DNA from: Lachnospiraceae bacterium
GTDB lineage: Bacteria; Bacillota; Clostridia; Lachnospirales; Lachnospiraceae
Assembly (NCBI GenBank): GCA_017479085.1
Contig: JAFVCQ010000067.1
Span: 1 to 35,682, forward strand
Length of the DNA: 35,682 bases
Direction of reading: 5' to 3'
Part shown: piece after piece, positions 1-8,861 of the stretch
Position numbering within the stretch: the first letter of the stretch is position 1
Layout: each line of letters opens with the position of its first letter
Position numbers and translations under genes: made by a program
The notes under the pieces: generated by a model
What the model saw: only the letters and a program-made list of their open reading frames with translations
Databases searched by the model: none
What the model was told of the DNA's origin: nothing

Positions 1-27
1 ATTTGAGCTTTTATTTTTTATGATATA

Positions 28-36
28 TGGTAAAAT
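28..36 (+). promoter_or_regulatory. Extended -10 promoter for the beta-helix transferase gene
   Basis: TGgTAAAAT forms an extended -10 element 40 bp before the ATG at 77. No good -35 is seen at 17 bp. This places transcription start downstream of the ATG at 20, which argues against that upstream codon as the start. Confidence 0.4.
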
Positions 37-76
37 ATCTCTTAAAAAGGACTATAATCGAACAGGAGAGAGAAGG

Positions 77-757
77 ATGAAAGAGCAGATTACGATCAGG
101 GAATTATATGATTTGAAGGAGACACTGGCGGCTCCTCTGCTAGAGCAGTTTATGTATCCGTGGGAAGTACTTCCGAAGATTGGTGATTTTATCAAGGAGA
201 TTGGAGCGACGCTTCCGGATGTGCTTTATGAGCAAAGAGATGAGAACGTATGGGTTGCCAGATCGGCAAAGATCTATCCGAACAATTATATTGCGGGTCC
301 ATGCATTATCGGCGAGCGCACCGAGGTACGTCCGGGTGCATTTATCAGGGGAAATGCACTGGTTGGAAATGACTGCGTGGTTGGCAATTCGACGGAGTTA
401 AAGAACGTCATATTGTTCAATCATGTGCAGGTTCCGCATTATAATTATGTGGGGGATTCGGTGCTTGGTTTTTATTCCCATATGGGAGCGGGATCGATCA
501 CTTCCAATGTGAAGGCAGATAAGACACTTGTTCACGTAAAAGGGGCGGATTTTGATATAGATACCGGATTGAAGAAGTTCGGCGCTATGCTGGGTGACCA
601 TGTGGAGATTGGCTGTAATTCGGTTCTCAATCCGGGTTCTGTGATCGGCAGCCATTCGAATGTGTATCCGGTCAGTATGGTCAGAGGTGTGGTTCCGGCA
701 GATTCCATTTATAAGGAAAAAGGGGAGATTGCGCCAAAGCGAAAAGCTGCAAAGTAG
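77..757 (+). CDS. Left-handed beta-helix (GlmU-like) acyltransferase/nucleotidyltransferase-type protein
   Basis: A 226-residue cytosolic protein. After a helical N-terminus (about residues 1-50) there are repeated hexapeptides of left-handed beta-helix type, such as IAGPCIIGERTEVRPGAFI and VGNDCVVGNSTELKNVI. These are followed by GAGSITSN and by MLGDHVEIGCNSVLNPGSVIG, which resembles the acetyltransferase half of GlmU. Proteins like this are often named UDP-N-acetylglucosamine pyrophosphorylase, but there is no N-terminal uridyltransferase domain here, so the substrate is unknown; a sugar-nucleotide or acyl-CoA substrate is inference. The start at 77 is chosen over the ATG at 20 because it follows GGAGAGAGAAGG directly and the promoter-like element lies between the two. 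It appears to be a single gene, with a convergent gene downstream. Confidence 0.8.
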   Translation: MKEQITIRELYDLKETLAAPLLEQFMYPWEVLPKIGDFIKEIGATLPDVLYEQRDENVWVARSAKIYPNNYIAGPCIIGERTEVRPGAFIRGNALVGNDCVVGNSTELKNVILFNHVQVPHYNYVGDSVLGFYSHMGAGSITSNVKADKTLVHVKGADFDIDTGLKKFGAMLGDHVEIGCNSVLNPGSVIGSHSNVYPVSMVRGVVPADSIYKEKGEIAPKRKAAK

Positions 758-782
758 AGGGGGAAATGTGGAGGATTGCAAT

Positions 783-935
783 ATGGATACAAAAGAAATA
801 CAGGATACGGGGGAACAGTCGGAAAACAGAAGCTCCACATGCAAAAGGTGCAGAGTCTGTAAGACTTTGCACCTTTCAGATTACATAAGCTACTCCGAAG
901 CAGAGGCCTGGGTTAAAGCATTTTTGATGGCCTGA
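783..935 (+). CDS. Possible small Cys-containing peptide (50 aa), doubtful
   Basis: An open frame of 50 codons starts at an ATG preceded by GGAGG at 770-774 with 8-nt spacing, a good ribosome binding site. The peptide contains CKRCRVC near residues 20-26 and resembles nothing I recognise. Against it, the frame runs through the hairpin at 844-876 and overlaps the 3' end of the convergent gene. It may be a chance frame after the transferase gene. Confidence 0.22.
   Translation: MDTKEIQDTGEQSENRSSTCKRCRVCKTLHLSDYISYSEAEAWVKAFLMA
844..876 (-). terminator. Hairpin between convergent genes, best as terminator for the minus-strand gene
   Basis: AAAGGTGCAGAGTCT (844-858) and AGACTTTGCACCTTT (862-876) form a 15-bp stem with one G-U pair and a 3-nt loop. 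On the minus strand the stem ends in CCTTTT; on the plus strand the tail is short. It can serve both convergent genes. Confidence 0.6.
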
Positions 936-1330
936 TTTAAGATGATATAAGTATATTGGTTTTCTTTGGAATATGTGATATCATCCACATTGTCTACAAC
1001 GGATATCTGGTTGTTGATTTCATTTAGGGCAGGCTCTAAAAGCGGATACATGGTTGTCACTGTCTCGTCCAGATTCTCAATCCTGACACCACTGACCGTA
1101 TCGGAGTCCACGGTAACGGCGACATTCAAGGTATTTTCGCCAAGTGAGATGGTGGAAGAATATACGCCAGGGACATATTTGCTTGTTGTCTGGGTGTCAT
1201 TATTTTTCCTTTTTCCTTTTCCGAACATACCAAAAAGTAATACGATCAACAAAATCCCAAGAACAAGAAAGATTCCGGTATAAATAATTTCTTTCGCTTT
1301 GATAACGACAATTTTTGTCTGTGTACTCAT
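890..1330 (-). CDS. Membrane-anchored protein with a degenerate FMN-binding-like domain
   Basis: A 146-residue protein with one N-terminal membrane helix (about residues 15-36), a basic stretch GKGKRK, then an outside domain of about 95 residues. The pattern YVPGVYSSTISLG...LNVAVTVDSDTVSGVRIENLDET, ending in a helix LNQAIKNALTQA, follows the outline of FMN-binding (NqrC/RnfG-like, PF04205) domains. The SGATxTS flavinylation motif is absent: the place where it would fall reads DDITYSKENQYTY. A flavin role is therefore doubtful and may be lost. The start is supported by GGGAGGAA upstream. It stands alone, convergent to the transferase gene and divergent from addB. Confidence 0.65.
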   Translation of the reverse strand: MSTQTKIVVIKAKEIIYTGIFLVLGILLIVLLFGMFGKGKRKNNDTQTTSKYVPGVYSSTISLGENTLNVAVTVDSDTVSGVRIENLDETVTTMYPLLEPALNEINNQISVVDNVDDITYSKENQYTYIILNQAIKNALTQASASE

Positions 1331-1447
1331 GATATTCCTCCCGTTAATTGTTAATATAAGATTATGTGGCAGCAGGGGATTTTAGAACCACATTTTTTTA
1401 TTTTTCGCAGGATTGTGTAAATGAGTCTTTCAGGACGGACAATTATC

Positions 1448-1456
1448 TGTTACAAT
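1448..1456 (+). promoter_or_regulatory. Extended -10 promoter for addBA
   Basis: TGtTACAAT lies 42 bp before the addB ATG. The -35 region (TTTCAG) is poor, as expected with an extended -10. A 6-bp ATGTGG/CCACAT inverted repeat followed by six T (1364-1399) lies just upstream and could insulate the gene. Confidence 0.45.
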
Positions 1457-1498
1457 ATAACAGGTAAATGGATGGATGAATTTAGAAAGGAATATGAT

Positions 1499-4400
1499 AT
1501 GGCAGTGCAATTTATTCTTGGCGGGAGTGGAACCGGCAAGACAAGATACCTATATGAGCATATGATCCAGGACTCCATGACCGAAGGACATCCTCCGGTC
1601 ATCTTTATGTTACCGGAGCAGTCGAATATGGCGGCGGAGCAGGATATGGTTAGCCTGCATCCGATGGGGGGAACGATGGATATCTCTATCCTGAGCTTTA
1701 CACGACTGGCTTTTCAGGTGTTTGATGAGCTGAATATCCACACAAGGGACATATTAGATGACTATGGCAAGAGCATGCTGATCATGAAGCTGCTTAAGGC
1801 ACATCAGAACGAGCTTTCCTATTATGGTGCTATGGTGGGAAAGCAGGGCTTTGTGGATGAGGTGAAGTCCATATTGTCGGAATTTTATCAGTACCAGATT
1901 ACAGATGAGGTGTTATCCGGTGTGATCGCACAGCTCAGTCCGGACAAGAGTCTGTATCATAAGCTTAGCGATCTTCAGATTTTATTAAAGGCCTTTGATG
2001 AGGCGATGAAGGATTCCTATATGGTGACGGAACAGATCCTGACCCTGTTAAAAGAGGTGGCAGGAGAGTCCGCATTATTGCGGAAGGCAGATATTTATTT
2101 TGACGGGTTTACCGGCTTCACACCAGTACAGTACGGGGTGATTGAAGAGATGATGAAGCTTGGGGGGAATCTCTATTTTAGTTTTACAATGGAGGAGTCG
2201 CTCTTTGGCAGGAATGATTATGGGGAGCAGGGCCTGTTCCATCTGGCAAAGGAGTCGGTGGACAGATTGTGCAAGCTGGCACAGGATAACCGGATTGCGG
2301 TTCTGCCCCATGTGGGACAGACGAGCAATTATCGTTTGGGTGACAGGGAGGCGCTCCTGCATCTGGAGCAGCAGTTGTTCCGCTTTCCGGACAGACCTTA
2401 TAAAAAAGAGACAGACGAGATCCGCATCGTTGCCGCGGTGGACAGCCGGGAGGAGATCTCTCTGGTAGCAGGCATGATTAAGAAATATGTGATGGAGCAG
2501 GGATACCATTATCGGGATTTTGCGGTCATAACGGGGGATCTGAAGGAACAATCCGTCATCTGGAAACAGGTGATGGAGCAGCGTGCCATTCCGTATTTCA
2601 TGGATTTCAGTGAAACTCTGTCGCACAATCCGATGGTAGAGATGATTGGGATGGTCATGGAGCTGTTTCGCTCGGATTTCTCATATGACAGTGTGTTCTC
2701 ATTTCTAAAGACCGGATTCTTAGAGATCGGAATGGAGGAGATCTATGCTCTGGAAAACTATGCACTGAAATATGGTGTGAGAGGATATCACTGGTGGGCA
2801 TCTGCTTTTCGGGGCAATGTGAAAGGCCTGAAGGAATACAATGCCACAAGAAAAAAGTTTATGGATCGAATCGAACCGGTCGCACCCGTCTTTTTGAAAC
2901 GTACAGCATCCGCAAAGGAGTATATGGAAGCGCTCTATCAGTTTTTGGCAGACAATCAGATGGCAGAAAAATTGTATGCAAAGAGCGGATGGCTTGAGAC
3001 ACAGGGGAATCTGCGGGAGGCAAAGGCATATAGCCAGGTGTATGAAAAGTTTATCGCAGTACTGGACAAGACGATGGCTCTGTTAGGGGAAGAGGAGGTG
3101 GAGCGGGAACATTTTATGGAAATCCTGATGGCGGGGATTGCTGATATGCAGTTGGGTGTCATTCCGTCCACTCTGGATCAGGTTATGATCGGTGATATGG
3201 AGCGAAGCCGTCTGCACCATGTCCGTGTCCTGTTTGTGACGGGAACCAATGAAGGTCTGATTCCGAAGAACGCTTCCGGACAGGGAATTCTAGCAGATAA
3301 GGACAGGGAGGAGCTGAAGGACAGGAAGCTTCAATTGGCACCGGGCATCCGGGAAGAGATGTTGTTACAGCAATACTACTGGTATCTTCAGATCACGCAG
3401 GCATCAGAACAGTTGTTCATCACTTACCGGCAGTCAGATGAAAAGGGAGCGCAGATGAGACCCTCCTATTTTATCAACCGTATCCTGCATGTATTCCCCA
3501 TGCTGCAGATTGTGAGGGCAGGGGAGTTGTCAGAGGGGTTCTTGCCAACCACCCGGGCAGAGGTGACAGCCGGGTTTGCGGATGGTCTGTCGGAGGAGAA
3601 GATGGAGGATTCCTCATTATATAAGATTATGGAACAGGAATGTCCGGAGGTGCTGCGAGATATGGTAGCAGGCTTTTTTTATGACAACCGTGCCGGAGTA
3701 CTGAATCGGACGATTGCCCGCAGATTATATGGGGAACACATGGTACACAGTGTTTCGCGGTTGGAGACGTATGCGGGCTGTGCCTATCAGTTCTTTCTGC
3801 AGTTCGGGCTGAAGCTGCGTAAAAGAGAAGAATATAAGGTGGAGACCACCCATATCGGTACGATTCTGCATGCGGTGATGGAGCAGTTCTTCGGACAGGT
3901 GAGGGATGGCGCAATCGTACCCGGGCAGATGAAGCAGGAAGAGCTGGACCGGGTGGTGGAGGAGCTTACGATTCGGGCGGCGAAGGAAGAGAATGAAACG
4001 ATTTTTGAGAGCAGCTTCCGCAATCGCCACCAGTTGGATGTGCTTGTTCGGGTTGCACGGAGGAGCATCGCCAACCTGTGCAGGCATCTGGAGCAGGGCA
4101 GTATGCAGCCGGCTTATTTTGAAGAGAAATTTTCACCGGAGAACAATCTGCATTATATCAATATGGCTTTGGAAGAGGATATGCGGATGGAACTCAATGG
4201 AATTGTGGACAGGGTGGATATCCGGGAAACGGAGGATGCAGTCTATGTCAAGGTCATCGATTACAAGTCGGGTGTAAAGGATATTGATTATGTAAAGATG
4301 TATGAGGGAAAACAGCTTCAGCTTACCGTGTATATGAGCGTGATGCTGGAACTGCTGCAGAGGGAATATCCGGACAAGAAGATCATTCCTACCGGTATGT

Positions 4401-4870
4401 ACTATTATCATATCTATGATCCGATCATTGAGGAACTGGAAGCAACAAAGAGGGAACAAAAACGAATCGAGAGCAGCAGACTGTCCGGTCTGGTCAACGA
4501 TGACGAGCAGTGTCTGGAATTGATGGATGGAAAGACCGGTCTGGTCACTCCGGTAAGATACAAAAAGGATGGGAGTCTGGATTCCAGAAATCAGGCATTG
4601 GTCAGCACGCAGGAACTGCAGCAGATATCGGAATTTGTGAGAAAGAAAATGATCGGGCTTGGGGAACAGATCCTTCGCGGTGAGATTGAAATGAATCCGG
4701 AGAAGGGAGAGATTCATTCACCATGCAATATCTGCGACTATAAGGATATGTGTCGATTCGAGGCAGGGCTTGGAGGTAATCAATACCGGATAGGCTCCCA
4801 ATTGGATAAGGGGGAGGCAAAGGAGAAGATTCTGCACAATGAGAAGATGGAAGAGGGGGACAACCAATGA
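1499..4870 (+). CDS. addB: ATP-dependent helicase/deoxyribonuclease subunit B (AddB)
   Basis: Subunit of the AddAB helicase-nuclease, which processes double-strand DNA ends for recombination (the Gram-positive counterpart of RecBCD). The 1123-residue protein begins with a Walker A loop, GGSGTGKT (residues 8-15). Near the C-terminus is a RecB-type nuclease fold with GIVDRVD (D904) and VIDYKSG (D921, K923). Four cysteines, C761 and C1076-x2-C1079-x5-C1085, match the spacing of the 4Fe-4S staple known in B. subtilis AddB. The start at 1499 is preferred over the upstream in-frame ATG at 1421 because AAAGGA lies 7-8 nt upstream and the family begins right before the P-loop. The stop overlaps the addA start (ATGA), so the two are translationally coupled. 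Confidence 0.95.
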   Translation: MAVQFILGGSGTGKTRYLYEHMIQDSMTEGHPPVIFMLPEQSNMAAEQDMVSLHPMGGTMDISILSFTRLAFQVFDELNIHTRDILDDYGKSMLIMKLLKAHQNELSYYGAMVGKQGFVDEVKSILSEFYQYQITDEVLSGVIAQLSPDKSLYHKLSDLQILLKAFDEAMKDSYMVTEQILTLLKEVAGESALLRKADIYFDGFTGFTPVQYGVIEEMMKLGGNLYFSFTMEESLFGRNDYGEQGLFHLAKESVDRLCKLAQDNRIAVLPHVGQTSNYRLGDREALLHLEQQLFRFPDRPYKKETDEIRIVAAVDSREEISLVAGMIKKYVMEQGYHYRDFAVITGDLKEQSVIWKQVMEQRAIPYFMDFSETLSHNPMVEMIGMVMELFRSDFSYDSVFSFLKTGFLEIGMEEIYALENYALKYGVRGYHWWASAFRGNVKGLKEYNATRKKFMDRIEPVAPVFLKRTASAKEYMEALYQFLADNQMAEKLYAKSGWLETQGNLREAKAYSQVYEKFIAVLDKTMALLGEEEVEREHFMEILMAGIADMQLGVIPSTLDQVMIGDMERSRLHHVRVLFVTGTNEGLIPKNASGQGILADKDREELKDRKLQLAPGIREEMLLQQYYWYLQITQASEQLFITYRQSDEKGAQMRPSYFINRILHVFPMLQIVRAGELSEGFLPTTRAEVTAGFADGLSEEKMEDSSLYKIMEQECPEVLRDMVAGFFYDNRAGVLNRTIARRLYGEHMVHSVSRLETYAGCAYQFFLQFGLKLRKREEYKVETTHIGTILHAVMEQFFGQVRDGAIVPGQMKQEELDRVVEELTIRAAKEENETIFESSFRNRHQLDVLVRVARRSIANLCRHLEQGSMQPAYFEEKFSPENNLHYINMALEEDMRMELNGIVDRVDIRETEDAVYVKVIDYKSGVKDIDYVKMYEGKQLQLTVYMSVMLELLQREYPDKKIIPTGMYYYHIYDPIIEELEATKREQKRIESSRLSGLVNDDEQCLELMDGKTGLVTPVRYKKDGSLDSRNQALVSTQELQQISEFVRKKMIGLGEQILRGEIEMNPEKGEIHSPCNICDYKDMCRFEAGLGGNQYRIGSQLDKGEAKEKILHNEKMEEGDNQ

Positions 4871-7800
4871 ACTGGACAGAGGATCAGAGAAAGATCATAG
4901 ATGCAAGGAATGGAAATCTGTTGGTTTCCGCAGCGGCAGGTTCCGGAAAGACTGCGGTCTTAGTGGAGCGTATTATACAGATGATCTCGGACAAGGAGGA
5001 TCCTGTGGATATTGATGCACTGTTGGTGGTCACATTCACCAAAGTGGCAGCGGCTCAGATGAAGGATAAGATTGCACAGGCTATTGAACGTATGTTAGAG
5101 AAGGACCCGTCAAACGAGCATTATCTGAAACAGATGAATTACATAAATCATGCCAACATCCTTACCATAGACAGTTTTTGCTATCAGGTGGTGAAGGAGC
5201 ATTTTCATATCCTTGGGATCGATCCGGGCATCCGGATCGGAGACACCGGAGAGATCGGATTGTTGCGGGAGGAGGTGTTAGAGGAGGTCATAGAAGATTT
5301 TTACAGGGACAATAAAGCTTTTGTAACATTTTCGGATGCATTTTCCGCAGATAAAAAGGATGACAGGATAGAGGACTATATTCTAAAGGTTTATGATGTC
5401 AGTGCCAGCTATCCCCGTCCGGAGGAATGGACGAGACAGGCAAGGGAGGCGCTGCATGTAGAGACGGAAGCGGATTTTCTCGAGCTTAATTTTGTGAAAC
5501 AGTATATGGATGAGGTGCACAGCACCGCAGAGGGCATCCGCAACCGAATCGTGAATGCATTGGCTGCAGTGCGCGATATCGATGGGCCGTTCTATATGGA
5601 AAAAGCGCTGTTGTCAGACATTCAATTGGCAGATGACCTCATCTCGGCGAAGACGTATTCACAGTTTCACGATCTGCAGGGACAAAAATACGTCAATATT
5701 GGAAGAGGAAAAAAGGGAACCTATGATGAGGAGATTGCGGAGCGAATCAAAAAGCAGCGGGATGAGTATAAGAAACAGATCAATTCGCTCCTTGAGGTCT
5801 TTGCAATTCCGTTTGATGTGGTCTTATCCCAGTTCCGTGGGCAGGAGGCCATGCTGACAGCACTGTTGGAGATTACGGATGCATTCCGGGAACGTTTTTT
5901 ACAGGCTAAGCTTCAGAAGGGGATTCTGGAATTCAGCGACGTGGAGCATTTTGCACTGAAGGTTCTTTGCAGGGGATATAATACAGAAGGAGACCCGGTT
6001 CCGAGTGAGATTGGAAAGGAACTGTCGGAGAGCTATAAAGAAATCTTAATTGACGAATATCAGGACAGCAACTATCTGCAGGAGGCCATCTTAAAATGTG
6101 TATCCACTGTTTGGCAGGAGAAATACAACATCTTTATGGTGGGAGATGTGAAGCAGAGCATATACAGCTTCCGGATGGCAAGGCCGGATCTGTTCATGGA
6201 CAAGTATCATACCTACGGGACAGAGGATGGAGCGGCATGCCGGAAATTGCTGCTCAAGAACAATTTTCGGAGCCGCGCGAATGTATTGGAGAGTATTAAT
6301 TATATCTTTTACCAGATCATGGGAAGCGATCTCGGGGGGATTGATTACACGAAAGACGAAGCACTGGTACCGGGAAGGGAATTTCCGGAGACAGAGGATG
6401 ACAGTGTAGAATTGTTGATCGGTGAGAGTAAGGATTTTGACTTCTTAAATCTGCAGGATGAGGAGATGAGCAGTGAAAAGGATGAGAATCTGAATGAGGA
6501 GCTGGAGGACATTGGAAGGATGGAGCTGGAGGCTTCTATTGTTGCCGGACGAATCGAGCAGATGATGGGGGTTGATGGCGGAAGTCCGTTTCAGGTTGTG
6601 GATGAGGAAAGCGGAGGAATGAGGGATGTAAGATTTGAAGATATGGTCATTCTGTTTCGTGCACCATCCGGATTTCAGCAGGTCTTTTCAGAGACTCTGA
6701 TGAGCCGTAATATACCGGTCAAGGTACAGAATGAGAGTGGATATTTTGACACGGTGGAGATCCGTCTGCTGCTCAGCCTGCTCCGGGTGGTGGATAATCC
6801 ATATAATGATATTGAGGTGGCGGCGGTCTTGCGGAGCTGTTTTGGCAAGCTTGGGAATGATGAGCTGGCGGTACTGGCAATGGTGAAGAAGGGTGCAGAG
6901 CAGGAAATGCATCAGAAGCTTTACCTGTATCAGGCTGTAACCATGCTGGCAGAGTATTGGGAAAGGAAAAGAAAGGAGAAAGCAGATGGGGAGGAAGATT
7001 CGGAAAAAGCAGATTTTACATGGTTAGAACGGTTGTTGGAGGACAGTCTGTCGGACGATCGGGCTTTCCTCTTTGCTGACATTGGGTTAAAATGTCAGAA
7101 CTTTGTCAAGCTGGTGAAGCGGTTACAGGAGCAGAAATCCTATGCCACCATCGGACAGATGATAAACAGTATTTATTACGATATTGGTTATTATTACTAT
7201 ACACAGGCCATGCCGGAGGGCAGACAGAGGGTGCGGAATCTGAACCTGTTTCTGGGAGAGACGAGGCGGTTTGAGGATGGACCGTTTCAGAGTGTGTTTG
7301 ATTTTCTCCGCTATGTGGATAAGCTGCAGGAGAAAGCCATTGTGTTAGGGGGAGACCCGGCACCGGAAAGCAGTGAGGATGTGGTGCGGATCATGAGTAT
7401 TCACAGAAGCAAGGGTCTGGAATTTCCCGTCATATTTTTAGCGGGCATGGGCAGGAATTTCAACCGGATGGATACGAAAACGCCGCTTATCATCCACCCG
7501 GACTTCTTTTTAGGGGCGAAATATGTGGATACGAATGAGAGATGCGGTAATGATACCTTTTCGAGAAAGGCATTTGCTTCCCTGATGGTGACAGAGAGTA
7601 TTGCAGAGGAACTGCGGATCTTCTATGTAGGACTGACCCGTGCGAAGGAAAAGCTGATCATGACAGGTGTCACTCCGGATCTTCCTGCTCTTGTGAAACG
7701 GTATGAGGAGGCTGCGCTCCGGAAGGAGACACAGCTTTCGTACAGTGTCGTGCATACGGCGAGAAATTATCTGGATCTGGTCGTGGCTTCCCTGATGCGG

Positions 7801-8772
7801 AATGAGGTGTTTGGCGAAGCTATGAAGAAGGTGCGCAAACGGATGGATAAAAAGCAGGAAGCAGTTATTTCAGCCGAATATGAACAGCCCTTTGTACTGA
7901 GGAAGCCGCAGATTCGTTTGAAAGTGGAGGCGTATGATTTCAGAGGCATTGCAGTGCATCACATACAGTCTAATCTGGATAAGCAGTTGGACCGGACAAG
8001 TGTGCTGAAAGCATGGATGGATGCTCCGGCCGCGCAGCGGGAAAGGATAGAGGAAAATCTGTCGTGGAATTATGCAGATCAATTCCTTACGCTGCAAAAG
8101 TCCAAGCTGTCGGTCACTGAGATCAAACGGATCTATGAAACAGATTATGAACCGTCGGATGTGATCGAGAGGCCGGCCTTCGGGCAGGAAGCTTATACTG
8201 CGCCGATTCCGTATTTTCTGTCCGGCGACAAACCGATGGATGCGGCTGAGAAGGGTACGTGGATGCACAAGGCGATGGAACTGCTTGATTTTGCCGGGGT
8301 GGAAAGCAGAGAACAGGTTCGGGAGTCGTTGGAAACAATGTGGAGGGAGGAGCGCATACCGGAGGAAACAAGATCCTTTATCACAGAGGATAAAATATAT
8401 GCACTGGTAACCTCCCCATTGGGAAACCGAATGCGGCGGGCCGCGCGGAACGGACTGCTTTTTAAGGAGAAAAAGTTTGTGATCGGAGTACCCGCAAAAC
8501 GTCTGCTGGGTGAGACGGGAGAGGAAGATGCGGGCAATCTGATCGTGGTGCAGGGGATTGTGGATGCCTGTTTCCGGGAGGGGGATCATTTGATTCTTCT
8601 GGATTACAAAACCGATCATGTAAAAGAGGGGCAGGAGGAGCTGCTGCTGCAGCGTTACAAAACACAGCTTCTATATTATAAAGATACGCTGGAGCAGTTG
8701 ACAGGGCTCACGGTATCTGAGACATATCTCTACTCCTTTGCACTGGACAAAGAGTTGCGCTTCATTGTTTAG
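4867..8772 (+). CDS. addA: ATP-dependent helicase/nuclease subunit A (AddA)
   Basis: UvrD/Rep-type SF1 helicase fused to a nuclease, 1301 residues, partner of AddB. Seen in order: Q-motif WTEDQRKII (3-11), Walker A AAAGSGKT (22-29), Walker B LIDEYQDS (D396), motif III GDVKQSIYSFR, motif V/VI SIHRSKGLEFPV and FYVGLTRAKEKL, then the C-terminal nuclease with GTWMHKAMELLDF, VVQGIVDA and LLDYKTDH (D1246, K1248). All the catalytic motifs look intact and the length is usual for the family. The ATG lies inside the addB stop (4-bp overlap). Confidence 0.96.
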   Translation: MNWTEDQRKIIDARNGNLLVSAAAGSGKTAVLVERIIQMISDKEDPVDIDALLVVTFTKVAAAQMKDKIAQAIERMLEKDPSNEHYLKQMNYINHANILTIDSFCYQVVKEHFHILGIDPGIRIGDTGEIGLLREEVLEEVIEDFYRDNKAFVTFSDAFSADKKDDRIEDYILKVYDVSASYPRPEEWTRQAREALHVETEADFLELNFVKQYMDEVHSTAEGIRNRIVNALAAVRDIDGPFYMEKALLSDIQLADDLISAKTYSQFHDLQGQKYVNIGRGKKGTYDEEIAERIKKQRDEYKKQINSLLEVFAIPFDVVLSQFRGQEAMLTALLEITDAFRERFLQAKLQKGILEFSDVEHFALKVLCRGYNTEGDPVPSEIGKELSESYKEILIDEYQDSNYLQEAILKCVSTVWQEKYNIFMVGDVKQSIYSFRMARPDLFMDKYHTYGTEDGAACRKLLLKNNFRSRANVLESINYIFYQIMGSDLGGIDYTKDEALVPGREFPETEDDSVELLIGESKDFDFLNLQDEEMSSEKDENLNEELEDIGRMELEASIVAGRIEQMMGVDGGSPFQVVDEESGGMRDVRFEDMVILFRAPSGFQQVFSETLMSRNIPVKVQNESGYFDTVEIRLLLSLLRVVDNPYNDIEVAAVLRSCFGKLGNDELAVLAMVKKGAEQEMHQKLYLYQAVTMLAEYWERKRKEKADGEEDSEKADFTWLERLLEDSLSDDRAFLFADIGLKCQNFVKLVKRLQEQKSYATIGQMINSIYYDIGYYYYTQAMPEGRQRVRNLNLFLGETRRFEDGPFQSVFDFLRYVDKLQEKAIVLGGDPAPESSEDVVRIMSIHRSKGLEFPVIFLAGMGRNFNRMDTKTPLIIHPDFFLGAKYVDTNERCGNDTFSRKAFASLMVTESIAEELRIFYVGLTRAKEKLIMTGVTPDLPALVKRYEEAALRKETQLSYSVVHTARNYLDLVVASLMRNEVFGEAMKKVRKRMDKKQEAVISAEYEQPFVLRKPQIRLKVEAYDFRGIAVHHIQSNLDKQLDRTSVLKAWMDAPAAQRERIEENLSWNYADQFLTLQKSKLSVTEIKRIYETDYEPSDVIERPAFGQEAYTAPIPYFLSGDKPMDAAEKGTWMHKAMELLDFAGVESREQVRESLETMWREERIPEETRSFITEDKIYALVTSPLGNRMRRAARNGLLFKEKKFVIGVPAKRLLGETGEEDAGNLIVVQGIVDACFREGDHLILLDYKTDHVKEGQEELLLQRYKTQLLYYKDTLEQLTGLTVSETYLYSFALDKELRFIV

Positions 8773-8810
8773 CGGGATACGATTTTGATAAGAAACCAAT
8801 TGCATTTTTT

Positions 8811-8839
8811 TTGCAACCGTGCTATGTTAGAGTTAATGA
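8811..8839 (+). promoter_or_regulatory. Weak candidate promoter for rsmH
   Basis: TTGCAA-17-TAATGA lies in the 89-bp gap after addA; the -10 is poor. An alternative is TTGCAT (8800-8805)-17-TATGTT (8823-8828). TTGCA-T7-TGCAA is also a small inverted repeat. The gap is likely to hold a promoter but I cannot choose between these. Confidence 0.3.
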
Positions 8840-8861
8840 TATGGAAAGGTAAGGAACCATA

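Noticed and set aside
783..935. Confident small gene after the transferase
   Set aside because: It has a good ribosome binding site but reads through a terminator hairpin and into an antisense gene; kept only as a low-confidence feature.
4133..4717. 194-codon minus-strand frame opposite addB
   Set aside because: Shadow of the conserved AddB nuclease region.
7870..8619. 249-codon minus-strand frame opposite addA
   Set aside because: Antisense to the conserved nuclease part of addA with no domain or ribosome binding site.
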